Shown: in pieces, positions 55,416 to 64,000 of the stretch
Layout of the letters: the number at the start of each line of letters is the position of its first letter
Position numbering within the stretch: position 1 is the first letter of the stretch
From: Turritopsis dohrnii
Lineage: Eukaryota; Cnidaria; Hydrozoa; Anthoathecata; Oceaniidae
Direction of reading: 5' to 3'
NCBI GenBank assembly: GCA_027922465.2
Contig: BQMF02000169.1
Location: 682,001-746,000 of the forward strand
DNA: 64,000 nucleotides
Position numbers and translations under genes: made by a program
Notes under the pieces: generated by a model
Told to the model about the DNA's origin: nothing
The model's database searches: none
What the model saw: the letters and a program-made list of their open reading frames with translations, nothing else

Positions 55416-57380
55416 AGTACAACCATTTCACAAAAAGATTAAAAATTACAAAATAAAACAAAAAAGTTTAAAATTCATTGTTCTTTGTACTTTACTTCTC
55501 GTTCATTCTGCATAATATTTTGTTCTATTGTTAATCATTTATTTTTATGACGTCAAATTTTTTTGCAATGTGTAATGTCTTTGACTGTATCATCTTGAAA
55601 ATGAACTGGAGAAGTTCGAAACGTTGAAACCTAGCGTATACATTAATAGAAGAAAATGTGTACCCGCGAAATATTCAATATTGTTGAAACCGCGAAAAAT
55701 AATACCTGCGAAAAAAATTTAATAAAACACCGAATTTTCAACCCTTGTAATAAGAAACAATGTTTTTCGTGCCCAGAGTTTTGAGAAGACACGAACTTCT
55801 TTCGATTAAAAAAAAAAAAAATCAATTTTTTCAATTACAACATTTTTATACCTAGTTTTTATTTTGTATATGTTCTTGAATAACATGTCAAAAACCAAGA
55901 AGATTTAGAGATTGAAACGAATGCTTCTTTTCAAAAGGACAAGTGGCTTCTTAGTATCCTTAAGATTTTAATCATTAGTGAATTTGACTTTTAAATTTTT
56001 ATCATCAATATACTATCTTATTGGTCAGCGCCGCAAGGAAGCTGATCTTTCATTTCCCCGTGTCTGTCAGTCAGTCAGTCAGTCAGTCAGTCAGTCAGTC
56101 ACACTGTTGCAGTTGCTTGCGCCCCCTTGAACGCCCTTTTTTATTATCTTTCAATTTTTCGATTTGGGCTCAGACGTTTTTAGGCTTATCATTAATTTTT
56201 GAACTATAAGTTGCCATAATTTATTAATGTAAGTAAGGAATATTGAAATGAAAAATTTGTAAAATATTAAGAAACATAACATAAATGCGCCCTAAATTTG
56301 ATCATAATGCATTCTGGGAGCATGTGTTCCATCCTCTCAGTTTCGCTGTAGATCTCTGTTGTGGAAAGTCACGCTGTATGCTGCATTATTGTTATTGATA
56401 TTAATATATAATATATCATCTATCGAAATTGGTTGATTCCCAAATTCCAATTTAATCCTATTGTATGTGCTATTGTATATACATTTCTAAAGTCCAGTAT
56501 ATACAAAAATCACCACGTGCCTATATCTAATATATCAACATCGAGGAGGAAAAACTAGCCAGGTAAAGTAGTTAATTTCAATTTTAATTTTTCTCATGTA
56601 ACTAGTTTACCATAGCGTTTTGTATATGATTATGGAAAAAGTAGAGCTATTTGTGATGTATCCACTATTTTACTTGAGATAGACTTGTGATCAAGTCACA
56701 AGTGAGCGACACTGAAAATCTGTCTTAACGCAGAACATGAAAGTCCAGAATTTTTTAAACATTACATTTTGTCAGAATGTGTCACAATTTTCAATCCACT
56801 CAAGAGTATAAAGCTAACTATAGAACCTTCTGGAGCTATGCTGCTATTTCTAAATTTGTTTTCTATTCAGTTTGACCCACATGTTGCTTTACAGAAAACA
56901 CATTTTCTGCAAATATGAATACAAAGCTAAAGATGCAAAAGTGGATTTAATTTCGCAAACGCAAATGCCCAATACTCAAATTTTTTACATGGATGAAGGA
57001 AGAAATCTTATTATAACTGTATATACTAAAACAAAAGAATTTTCAAGTATTTCGATGAAATAGCTTTGGTTTACATATCTTGCAGTGCATCAAATTTGTC
57101 ACACTCTTCATCAGAGACACATTCCTCATCAGCCTTAGAATGATATTTTAAAATATGTTTTGCGTGGATTTAATCTCGTGAATGCCCAAATTACCAAATT
57201 TCTCACATAATTTTCGCGAACCAAAACTTGTGAAATTGTGAAATTTTATTCACACATAATTTATCATCTTCAGGTGGTTTCTTCATATTTAACAGATAGT
57301 TTCAGATAAAAAAATACAAAATGGTCCTATGCAAGATGCCGAACTGTTGTCAAGACTACAAGAGTATGACAAACTATATA
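55416..57380. other. Repeat-rich noncoding stretch
   Basis: 55430-55645 is a copy of the left block of the 18-kb pogo-like repeat (shared TTCGAAACGTTGAAAC and ATTTATTTTTATGACGTCA). 55.65-55.75 kb has GCGAAA micro-repeats. The rest is AT-rich, including a short unrecognised 63-codon frame at 56872-57063. Confidence 0.5.
56066..56101 (+). repeat. (GTCA)n microsatellite
   Basis: About nine perfect copies of the tetranucleotide. It yields a spurious Ser-Val-Ser-Gln repeat in one frame. Confidence 0.95.
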
Positions 57381-57384
57381 TATA

Positions 57385-57725
57385 TACCCTTAAAAGAAAC
57401 AACAATTTTTGCAGGATGAAATTTTTGCAGAATTTATTTTTGCGGATGAACTAATTTTCTTTGGTTTCTTTGAAACTTATTTTTGCGAAAAAGGGCAAAA
57501 TCGCAAAAATGAGTTTCACAAAAATTTCTTTCGCAACATTTTCTACCCGCAAAAATTTCTTCTTAATATAATTTAATTTAATTTGGCGAATGCCGTAAAA
57601 ATATAATTTTGTTGGGAATTTAATTTGGCGGACGCCCAAACTTCATTATTTTGGTGGGAAATTAATTTGGCAGATTTTTGATAACACTGCCAAATTTTCT
57701 TCCCACCAAAATTTCTTCCCTTGAG
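57385..57725. repeat. TTTGCGGATG/TTTGGCGGA micro-repeat MITE
   Basis: The left part has repeated TTTTTGCGGATGAA-like units, the right part AATTTAATTTGGCGGACGCC and its inverse, ending CCCACCAAAATTTCTTCCC. The ends (CCCTTAAAAGAAAC… and …TTTCTTCCCTTGAGATA) are mutual inverses of the TTAAGGGAAGAAA type. Noncoding. Confidence 0.65.
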
Positions 57726-58167
57726 ATAGTAAATTGAAAGTATTTCTAGCTTACGTAGAAATCCAAAAAGTTTGTGTTCACAGTTAAGATATAAAACAAA
57801 CAACATTTAAAATGCTTGCCTAACCCTGAAATTACCTATTAGTGTGATTTAAACTTCTTGAATCAATTGTTGGTTTCACCCTACTGCTCTCATAATGTAA
57901 AATCATCAGCCATTATGGATAAAATATGCATACTACTGAAGAAGTAACTGGATTTTTAGACTAATTTTCAGATTCTGTTTGAACCTGATTCACAAGAGAT
58001 GAAAATTGTGAATCATAACCGACCAAAAATATTTTGGTCAGCATAAACACGATAGGTCTGTATTTGAATACGAATTAGGAAAAAAGGTTAGATCCAGTAA
58101 AAAATTAGTTTCTCACTATGCAAAAATGGAAAAAAAATTAGTGACCATAAAATGTAAATGTTAGGAA

Positions 58168-58592
58168 TACACGCTTTTTTTTATAAGCACCACCTCTATA
58201 AGCACCGCGAGCCTCAAATTTGATCAAAAGTTAAGCACCAGCCTCAGTCTCACTTCACTGAACGAAATTTTTTTTTCATTCAAATTATTTCTACAATGGT
58301 TATTTCTATAATGGTTCGATTCTTGTCAAAAGAATGTTTACACATAGTGTCGTCAAAAAGTTCATTATTCGAAAGCGTCGTCAGTTTGTTATTGTTTAGA
58401 AAAGTTGCTTTACTTTTTCATTGTGTTTGTCTGTCTGAAGTGTGCATGAGTGCATCATACTCCTATGATGGTTATCCTATGGGTCCAGACAAGCACCAGC
58501 TAAGCACCATTTGAGACTATATTTCGAAAATTCTTAAGCACCAGCAACTCTCTCGTTTCACATTTACTGGTGCTTATAAAAAAATGTGTGTG
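58168..58592. mobile_element. ATAAGCACC MITE
   Basis: The left end ACACGCTTTTTTTTATAAGC and the right end (ACTGGTGCTTATAAAAAAAT) are inverted repeats, with more AAGCACCA motifs in both subterminal regions. The centre is unique, with only a short unrecognised frame (58296-58514). Its layout parallels the ATAAGCGCC MITEs at 20.7 and 22.3 kb. Confidence 0.75.
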
Positions 58593-59124
58593 ATGAAATT
58601 GAGAAATTGCATTCTCCTTGGGGGGTTTTATGGATTTTTTGTTAAAATGGATTTTTTTCTGTTTAAAAACAATATATCCCCTATGTTCATTTGAAAAGAC
58701 ACAAATTCTGTGGAAGAAAATAAGTAAAAGCTTCAGATACATTGATTGCACTTAAATGATTTTGACAAGCTCATACTTTTTCTACTTTTTTGAATGGAAA
58801 AACTGCTCAGTAACTCATGATATCAACCAGTTAAGGGGTAATACAACAGAATAAAGTTGAGATTAAAGTTATTGCTATGCTCACAACAGCAATAATGAAT
58901 AACCCCAACTATACCTGATTGGGTACTTTTGAAGTCCTATTTTCATTCATAGGAATTGCAGAAGTGTCAACACTTAGAATTAAATATGAGCTGACTCATA
59001 GCTAGCGGCTTACTTGCATCTGATGGCATGACGGTTGTTATTAATTATCGGCTGAATTATGTGATTTTAAAATTAAATATATATAGCACAACTAAACCCC
59101 AACTAAGTCCCAATGGAAATTTGG

Positions 59125-59935
59125 AAAAAGTTCATCCGCGAAATTAAATCCCCGCGAAAAATTTGAATTTTTTCTTTAATCCGCGAAATTTTCAATTTTT
59201 ATCGTTTATTATTTTTTTTGTCTACGCGAGGGCACGAAACACTCGAAAAAGGTCGCTTTTTTCTGTCAAAACCTCGATATGTTTGTACTAGAATCCTAGG
59301 GATGAGAAAGAGTGAAAATAACGAAGCAATAATAATTTCAAGGCGTTTTATCTCATCTCTATTTCAAAATAGATGACTCTATTATTCAAATTGAAAAAAA
59401 AATTTGTTCATTTTCTTGGAAAAGTTCTATTGCAAGGTTTCGGCCCTTTTTAAAAATTTTCATTTTTACCCTGATCCGCGAAGTTAAATCCCCGCGAAAA
59501 ATTAGGAAGCCCATCATCCGCAAAATTTAACTACCGCGAAATCTTTAAATTTAGCGGATGAGCTCGATCGCGAAATTTAATCCCCGCGAAAGTTTATCCC
59601 ATTAAAGTACACAGTTCGTTGTTGTGTATTTCTTATAAGTAAGGAAGCCGATCTAAACTTCTTATTGTAAATTTTGCTCAAATCCGCGAAATTAAATTCC
59701 TCCGAAAACATGATTTTAACAAAAACAGGTTTACAAACAGATAAGTATGCCAAACTGATCTAGCTAGAACTCTAAAATCTATTAGAAATATGGTCATCCG
59801 CGCAGTGAAATTCCCGCGAAAATTAAAAATTTCTTTCAACTGCGAAGTAAAATTCACGAATAAATGATTTTGGTCTACCGCGAAATTAAATTACCACGAA
59901 AATTTCTTCCCTTAAGGTAGTATGCAGCATAGATG
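59125..59935. repeat. CCGCGAAATTAAAT micro-repeat element
   Basis: At least eight copies of a TCCGCGAAATTAAATCCCC-GCGAAAA unit or half-unit are spread over ~0.8 kb, in one dominant orientation, with one mirrored AAATTTAGCGGATGAGC. It ends ACGAAAATTTCTTCCCTTAAGG. No gene. Confidence 0.8.
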
Positions 59936-60040
59936 GTACAATTAAACTCGGACATGAAATTCGTGTGTTTATTTTATGATTTTTAACTGCCTAATAATGG
60001 GAACTTATGATTTTTTAATTGTTATCACTTTTTTTTTTAG

Positions 60041-60103
60041 GATCCAACAACTTCCTGGTGAAAGACTCCCACCTCTATTGAGGCCACCTAATTTTGGTGG
60101 AAC
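60041..60103 (+). CDS. Possible 63-nt orphan exon
   Basis: TTTTTTTTTTAG precedes and GTAAGT follows a 63-nt stretch that is open in phase 2 and encodes IQQLPGERLPPLLRPPNFGG. Both splice signals are close to ideal and the peptide is Pro-rich rather than random-looking. I cannot connect it to any other exon in the window; it may belong to a host gene, or to a leader of the Helitron-type element ~180 bp downstream. Confidence 0.3.
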
Positions 60104-60282
60104 GTAAGTTCACCGAGGTGAACAGCTAGAGCTCAGTAACTCGAAATTCGAAACTTGTAACTAGTAACTTGAGAAACATAAGACTTGAAACCTGAAACCT
60201 GAAACCTTAAACCTTAAACCTGAAAGTAGCGAAGTGTGAAGAAAAGGCAATTATCATAGTTGTTGTATTTATTCTGCTCGAT

Positions 60283-63200
60283 ATGATTTCTGTTGAAGCA
60301 TATCGCATCATTATTGGTAGTTTTCATGCCACTTCAAAAATCTCCCGGACTAAGAAAGAAAAGGGCTTAATTAATTGTAATGGAAGCGCGAGAATGGCCT
60401 GTTTTTGTTTGAGAAGTATCCCAACTTTTTATCCGCTGCTTCTTTGTGTTAGTATGATTTTGATCATGTCCGGCGATATTGAAGTGAACCCAGGGCCTGC
60501 TCTCCCTGTCATAGTTTCCGGCTCATTTAATCAAGGCGACCTTCGATTTCAAGAATCTGCAGGAAAACAGTGTGCTTGTAATGCATTGTGGTCGGTATGC
60601 TATTCCGCACTTAAGAACTTGCGTTATTGGTCACAATGGGATTTAGACCGCATACTAACTTTAGGGAATGAATTATACGTCACGTTAGGGTTCTCTGGAT
60701 ATCTATCGTTTGATGACTTGCCTGACCGGGTGCATATCAATGGAGTGGATTTGATAATTACAAAGCAGGTTGAGGTCTCTGGTATTTTAAATTGTAGTAG
60801 CGGTTATTTCCTCAATCATGTTTTGTGTAGTAATGCCAAAGGTGCGCTATTGGTCACAAGTAGTGGTTTCACTACGGCTTTGTTTTCGGTCAATGAAGTT
60901 ATTTACATTTTCGATTCGCATTCCCGCCATCTGAATACAGGATTGCCAGATAATAACGGTGTATCGGTACTAATGAAATTCAATTCGTTAAACAGCGCAG
61001 AAAATTACATCAAAAATCTGTATCTCGATGATAATCAAGGTAACAGAGTTTATTATCAGTTGCAGAGTTATGACGTATTGATTAGTCGCACTGGTTTACT
61101 GAAGACTCAGAAGTGTTTAAGGACTGAAAAGTCTCTTTATACTAGAAAGCGTAAGTTGCAAAATGCAAATGCAAGTGAAGGAAATCGTGCTTCATTTTCC
61201 GATGTACAGAAATCAACAACTAAGGGGAAAGACCGAATTTTTAAAAAGAATAAAAAAAACGAGCTTTCGGATGATCTTAAGTCTGCATTGAGGGAAAAGA
61301 ATCGAGCACGTCAGCAGAACCGAAGAATTAGGTTATCAGAAGAACAAAAATCGGAAGTCAGGGAAAAGAATCGGATTTGTAAACAAAACCAAAGAACTGG
61401 GTTATCAGAAGAACAAAAATCGGAACTCAGGGAAAGGAATCGGGCTTGTAAACGAAACCAAAGAACTGGGTTATCAGAAGAACAAAAATCGGAACTCAGG
61501 GAAAGGAATCGGGCTTGTAAACGAAACCAAAGAACTGGGTTATCAGAAGAACAAAAATCGGAAGTCAGGCAAAGGAATCGGACTTGTAAACAAAACAAAA
61601 GAACTGGGATTTCAGAAGAACAAAAATCGGAACTCAGGGAAAGGAATCGGACTTGCAAACAAAACCAAAGAGCTGGGCTATCAGAAGAGCAAAAATCGGA
61701 ACTCAGGGAAAAGAATCGGACTTGCAAACAAAACCAGAGAACTGGACTATCGGTTGAAAAAGTATCGGAACTCAGGCAAAAAAATCGAATTTGTAAGCGA
61801 ATCCAAAGAGCTGGATTCTCAAATACACACAGAGCAAAATCAGTAGAAAAGAACCGAATGTGTAAAAAGAAGCAACGTGCTAGCCTAAATGATGAAAGAA
61901 AATGCCACTTACGACAAAGAGATCGACTTAGTAAACAAAAGCAACGAGCAGGGTCGATAGAATCATTTAAGAAAATCGTAAGGGAAGGGCCTTATTACAT
62001 TTGTGTATGTTGTAATAGAACTCTATACAAACAATCTGTTCGAATCTTCGATGAACATTTGTATAGTGTAGGTGTAAAGATTTTTGACTACCGCGTACTT
62101 AGTTTCGACAACCTCGAATATATATGTCAAACATGCCATCTAAAACTCATAAAAGGAAAGTTTCCATGTCAAGCTGTTGCTAACGATTTACAAATATATG
62201 AGTTGCCTAATAGTTTTGCCGACATTCGTAAACTCGAGAAAACACTTATTTCAAAAAGATTGTTATTCAAAAAGATCACCATCATGCCTAAAGGCCAATC
62301 GCCTAAAATGAAAGGATCTATATGTAATGTTCCCATACAAGCTGATGACATTTGCAACATTTTACCACGGGGATTGGATAATAATGGAATAGTTCAAGTT
62401 GCATTAAAAAGGAAAATGTCATTCAAATCTAATGTTCTTTTTGAAGCAGTAAGGCCAGACATTGTCAGAGGAATTTTGATGCACTTAAAACAAAATAATC
62501 CATTGTATTCTAATATTGAGATAAATATAGAAAACGTGCCTCATTGTTGGATCGGAGAAATAAGCAACACATTCGACGACGAGGTCCATTTTGTAAATGA
62601 GAGTCAAATTCCACTTGTCAAGACGGCTGATCAAGAAGAACAAGCGAATCCGTTAGATGAGTTTAGACTGACTGCTTCTGAAACTAGTTACGTACCTGAC
62701 ATTGCATATGCAGTCAATGATGATGCTAATGTAACTATTGCACCAGGAGAAAATAAGCAACCTTTGTCTATAATATGTGATGAAGATTGTGAATTACTTG
62801 CACACCCGTGGTTATTTCCAACCGGGAAGTTTGGATATACTCATGAAAGAAAAGAAAAATTGAGCCCCTGTAAATATTTCAATCAAAGATTATTAAATTA
62901 TAAACAAAAATTTGCTTCAGACTCTGATTACATATTCTTTGCCCAATCCCTAACTCAACACTTGAATTTGAATAGATCTATCAATATTGCCATGAAAAAG
63001 ATTAAATCTGATGGCCTTACAGCAGGTCAAATTTCCCAAAATTTTAAGCAAAAAATTAGTGAACTAATAGCTAATGACGAAGCCTTCAACTTCATGAACA
63101 CCTTAAAAGGAACTCCTGCTTATTGGAAAAGATTTCTTTTTGAAGTACTAGCCATGGTTAAACAACTGGGATTGCCAACTTATTTCATGACTCTTTCTTG

Positions 63201-64000
63201 TGCAGATCTCAGATGGAATGAGTTAGTTGAAATTATAGGGAAATTAAACGGCATGAATCTAACAGCAGATGAAATTTCAAATTTGAATTACTTTGAGAGA
63301 ACAAAAATTCTGAACAGCAATCCCGTTCTTTTGGCTAGACATTTTCAATACAGAGTGGAAAATTTTTTTAAGCACATAGTATTAAACGGACCTTTTGGAA
63401 AAGTGATTCATTATGCTATCCGGGTGGAATTCCAAGTACGAGGTAGCCCCCACGTTCACTGTTTACTATGGGTCGAAAATGCACCTATTTTGTGCGAACA
63501 AAATAAGGGTGAATATGTTGCATTTGTAGATAATGTTATCAAATGTGAACTACCCGAACAGCAACACAATGATTCTTTGTTTGATTTGGTAAAAACATAC
63601 CAAACACATAGTCATTCCAGATCTTGTCGAAAATATAAAAATGTTGAATGTAGATATTCTTTTGGTAAATTTTTTACAAATAGAACACGATTAGCTGAGC
63701 CTATTTCTGACGACTTCACAGAAGAAGAGAAAGTTGTAATGTTGAAAACAAGGAAAGAGCTGTTAGATAAAGTTAAAAAATATATCGATGAAAATTTAAA
63801 TCCGAGGTATCGTAACATGCATGACGCTTCAAAAGAAAACTTCCACCCGCCTAAATCTATTGTGGAGATATTAGAAGTGTTAGAAATTGAAGAAGCAGAC
63901 TATTATCGTGCGTTAGAAATGTCACCTGATAATAATTATCAGATCCATTTCAAACGAGCTCCTGGTTCCTGTTTCACGAATAATTATTTTGGGGATGGTT
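60283..64000 (+). CDS. Helitron-type polyprotein: 2A leader, cysteine protease, 23-residue repeats, HUH replicase (runs off the window)
   Basis: The frame is open for ~1239 codons to the window end. Residues 49-62 are hydrophobic and lead into MSGDIEVNPGP (2A motif; predicted break between Gly71 and Pro72). Next, QGDLRFQESAGKQCACNAL places Gln84 and Cys97 13 apart, and IFDSHSR gives Asp211-x-His213, the set expected of a papain-like deubiquitinase of the herpes-tegument type. Residues 328-557 are ten 23-residue repeats. ICVCC and YICQTCH form a zinc site at ~570-610. The Helitron replicase follows: GTPAYWKRFLFEVLAMVKQL, TYFMTLSCADLRWNEL and the HUH motif GSPHVH (His1057, His1059), then a Cys-His cluster (HSRSCRKY … CRYSF). 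The catalytic Tyr and the helicase would lie beyond the window. The frame is undamaged; start codon by first Met. Confidence 0.9.
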   Translation, partial: MISVEAYRIIIGSFHATSKISRTKKEKGLINCNGSARMACFCLRSIPTFYPLLLCVSMILIMSGDIEVNPGPALPVIVSGSFNQGDLRFQESAGKQCACNALWSVCYSALKNLRYWSQWDLDRILTLGNELYVTLGFSGYLSFDDLPDRVHINGVDLIITKQVEVSGILNCSSGYFLNHVLCSNAKGALLVTSSGFTTALFSVNEVIYIFDSHSRHLNTGLPDNNGVSVLMKFNSLNSAENYIKNLYLDDNQGNRVYYQLQSYDVLISRTGLLKTQKCLRTEKSLYTRKRKLQNANASEGNRASFSDVQKSTTKGKDRIFKKNKKNELSDDLKSALREKNRARQQNRRIRLSEEQKSEVREKNRICKQNQRTGLSEEQKSELRERNRACKRNQRTGLSEEQKSELRERNRACKRNQRTGLSEEQKSEVRQRNRTCKQNKRTGISEEQKSELRERNRTCKQNQRAGLSEEQKSELREKNRTCKQNQRTGLSVEKVSELRQKNRICKRIQRAGFSNTHRAKSVEKNRMCKKKQRASLNDERKCHLRQRDRLSKQKQRAGSIESFKKIVREGPYYICVCCNRTLYKQSVRIFDEHLYSVGVKIFDYRVLSFDNLEYICQTCHLKLIKGKFPCQAVANDLQIYELPNSFADIRKLEKTLISKRLLFKKITIMPKGQSPKMKGSICNVPIQADDICNILPRGLDNNGIVQVALKRKMSFKSNVLFEAVRPDIVRGILMHLKQNNPLYSNIEINIENVPHCWIGEISNTFDDEVHFVNESQIPLVKTADQEEQANPLDEFRLTASETSYVPDIAYAVNDDANVTIAPGENKQPLSIICDEDCELLAHPWLFPTGKFGYTHERKEKLSPCKYFNQRLLNYKQKFASDSDYIFFAQSLTQHLNLNRSINIAMKKIKSDGLTAGQISQNFKQKISELIANDEAFNFMNTLKGTPAYWKRFLFEVLAMVKQLGLPTYFMTLSCADLRWNELVEIIGKLNGMNLTADEISNLNYFERTKILNSNPVLLARHFQYRVENFFKHIVLNGPFGKVIHYAIRVEFQVRGSPHVHCLLWVENAPILCEQNKGEYVAFVDNVIKCELPEQQHNDSLFDLVKTYQTHSHSRSCRKYKNVECRYSFGKFFTNRTRLAEPISDDFTEEEKVVMLKTRKELLDKVKKYIDENLNPRYRNMHDASKENFHPPKSIVEILEVLEIEEADYYRALEMSPDNNYQIHFKRAPGSCFTNNYFGDG
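60481..60498 (+). other. 2A-type ribosome-skipping motif
   Basis: The codons specify EVNPGP after SGDI, matching D-(V/I)-E-x-N-P-G-P. In known 2A peptides the ribosome fails to link Gly to Pro and continues, giving two proteins. Here the upstream product would be a ~71-residue peptide with a hydrophobic C-terminal half, and the downstream product would start with Pro at the protease domain. Activity is inferred from the motif only. Confidence 0.85.
61264..61953 (+). repeat. Ten in-frame 69-bp coding repeats
   Basis: Repeat starts fall at 61264, 61333, 61402, 61471, 61540, 61609, 61678, 61747, 61816 and 61885, exactly 69 bp apart. The consensus unit is LSEEQKSELRERNRACKQNQ plus RTG. The central units are nearly identical; the outer ones diverge. 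Each inner unit has one Cys in a basic context (RxCKxN). The antisense strand is also open here, which is only a shadow. Confidence 0.95.
62760..64000 (+). other. Helitron replication-initiator (HUH) domain, partial
   Basis: Part of the polyprotein above. LLAHPWLFPTGKFGY opens the conserved region, YWKRFLFEVLAM and MTLSCADLRWNE form the core, and FQVRGSPHVHCLLWV contains the two metal-binding His. FHPPKSIVEILE and FKRAPGSCFTNNYF match the stretch just before the catalytic Tyr, which the window end removes. This enzyme would nick and join one DNA strand for rolling-circle transposition. Confidence 0.92.

Noticed and set aside
61311..61727. Antisense repeat protein in the 69-bp array
   Set aside because: It is the reverse-strand reading of a perfectly periodic coding repeat; no stop arises because each unit lacks one in that frame. 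The sense frame has domains on both sides.
61264..61953. CRISPR-like array
   Set aside because: The repeats are contiguous 69-bp coding units with no spacers and lie inside a long open frame in a eukaryotic-type sequence.

Overview
The window looks like AT-rich, intron-bearing genomic DNA of an invertebrate metazoan. A cnidarian is my best guess, from the mixture of DIRS, pogo, Helitron and palindromic MITE families, a LicD-type gene and a small cysteine-rich GPI-anchored protein; the species is not determined. There are no operons and no bacterial signals. Most of the window is mobile DNA in all stages of decay, and only two loci look like host genes.

Layout. 1-3.1 kb: small hAT-like and PIF/Harbinger-like MITEs and a 3-copy tandem repeat. 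4.4-5.3 kb: an intact single-exon LicD-family membrane enzyme (minus). 5.5-18 kb: a higher-order array of ~550-bp units in two alternating types, two units on plus and the rest inverted, each unit with palindromic TGACGTCA sites. It is interrupted by a gypsy fragment, a 707-bp pogo/Tigger insertion and a degenerate DIRS retrotransposon. 18-24 kb: pogo transposase remnants, a palindromic MITE, two inverted copies of a GCGCTTATTAGAGAG MITE next to poly-G tracts, and a fragment of a papain-like protease domain. 25.1-28.1 kb: a 3000-bp element with ~70-bp terminal inverted repeats and a 9-bp target duplication but no recognisable gene. 28.3-32.7 kb: two elements with ends rich in ACGTT motifs. 30.3-37.9 kb: a four-exon gene model for a secreted, probably GPI-anchored protein with two six-cysteine domains, with a decayed spare exon; a tRNA-derived SINE and a pogo fragment lie in its first intron. 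40.6-43.5 kb: a broken APE-type LINE. 46.9-47.6 kb: a decayed Mutator-like transposase. 49.2-49.7 kb: the tail of a retroelement-type ORF, followed by a foldback around telomere-like repeats. 50.0-55.4 kb: an apparently complete DNA transposon with 27-bp terminal inverted repeats and a two-exon ~901-residue protein carrying RNase-H-like transposase motifs of a family I cannot name. 57.4-59.9 kb: MITEs made of GCGAAA or GCGGA micro-repeats. 60.3 kb to the end: a long open frame running off the window.

The last frame is the most interesting object. It combines a hydrophobic leader ending in a 2A-type D-I-E-x-N-P-G-P motif, a cysteine-protease domain whose Gln/Cys/Asp-x-His spacing resembles the herpesvirus-tegument-type deubiquitinase fold, ten exact 23-residue basic repeats, zinc-binding cysteines, and the Helitron HUH replication-initiator domain. 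A second, decayed copy of the protease domain lies at 22.8-23.2 kb, so the fusion is probably a family in this genome.
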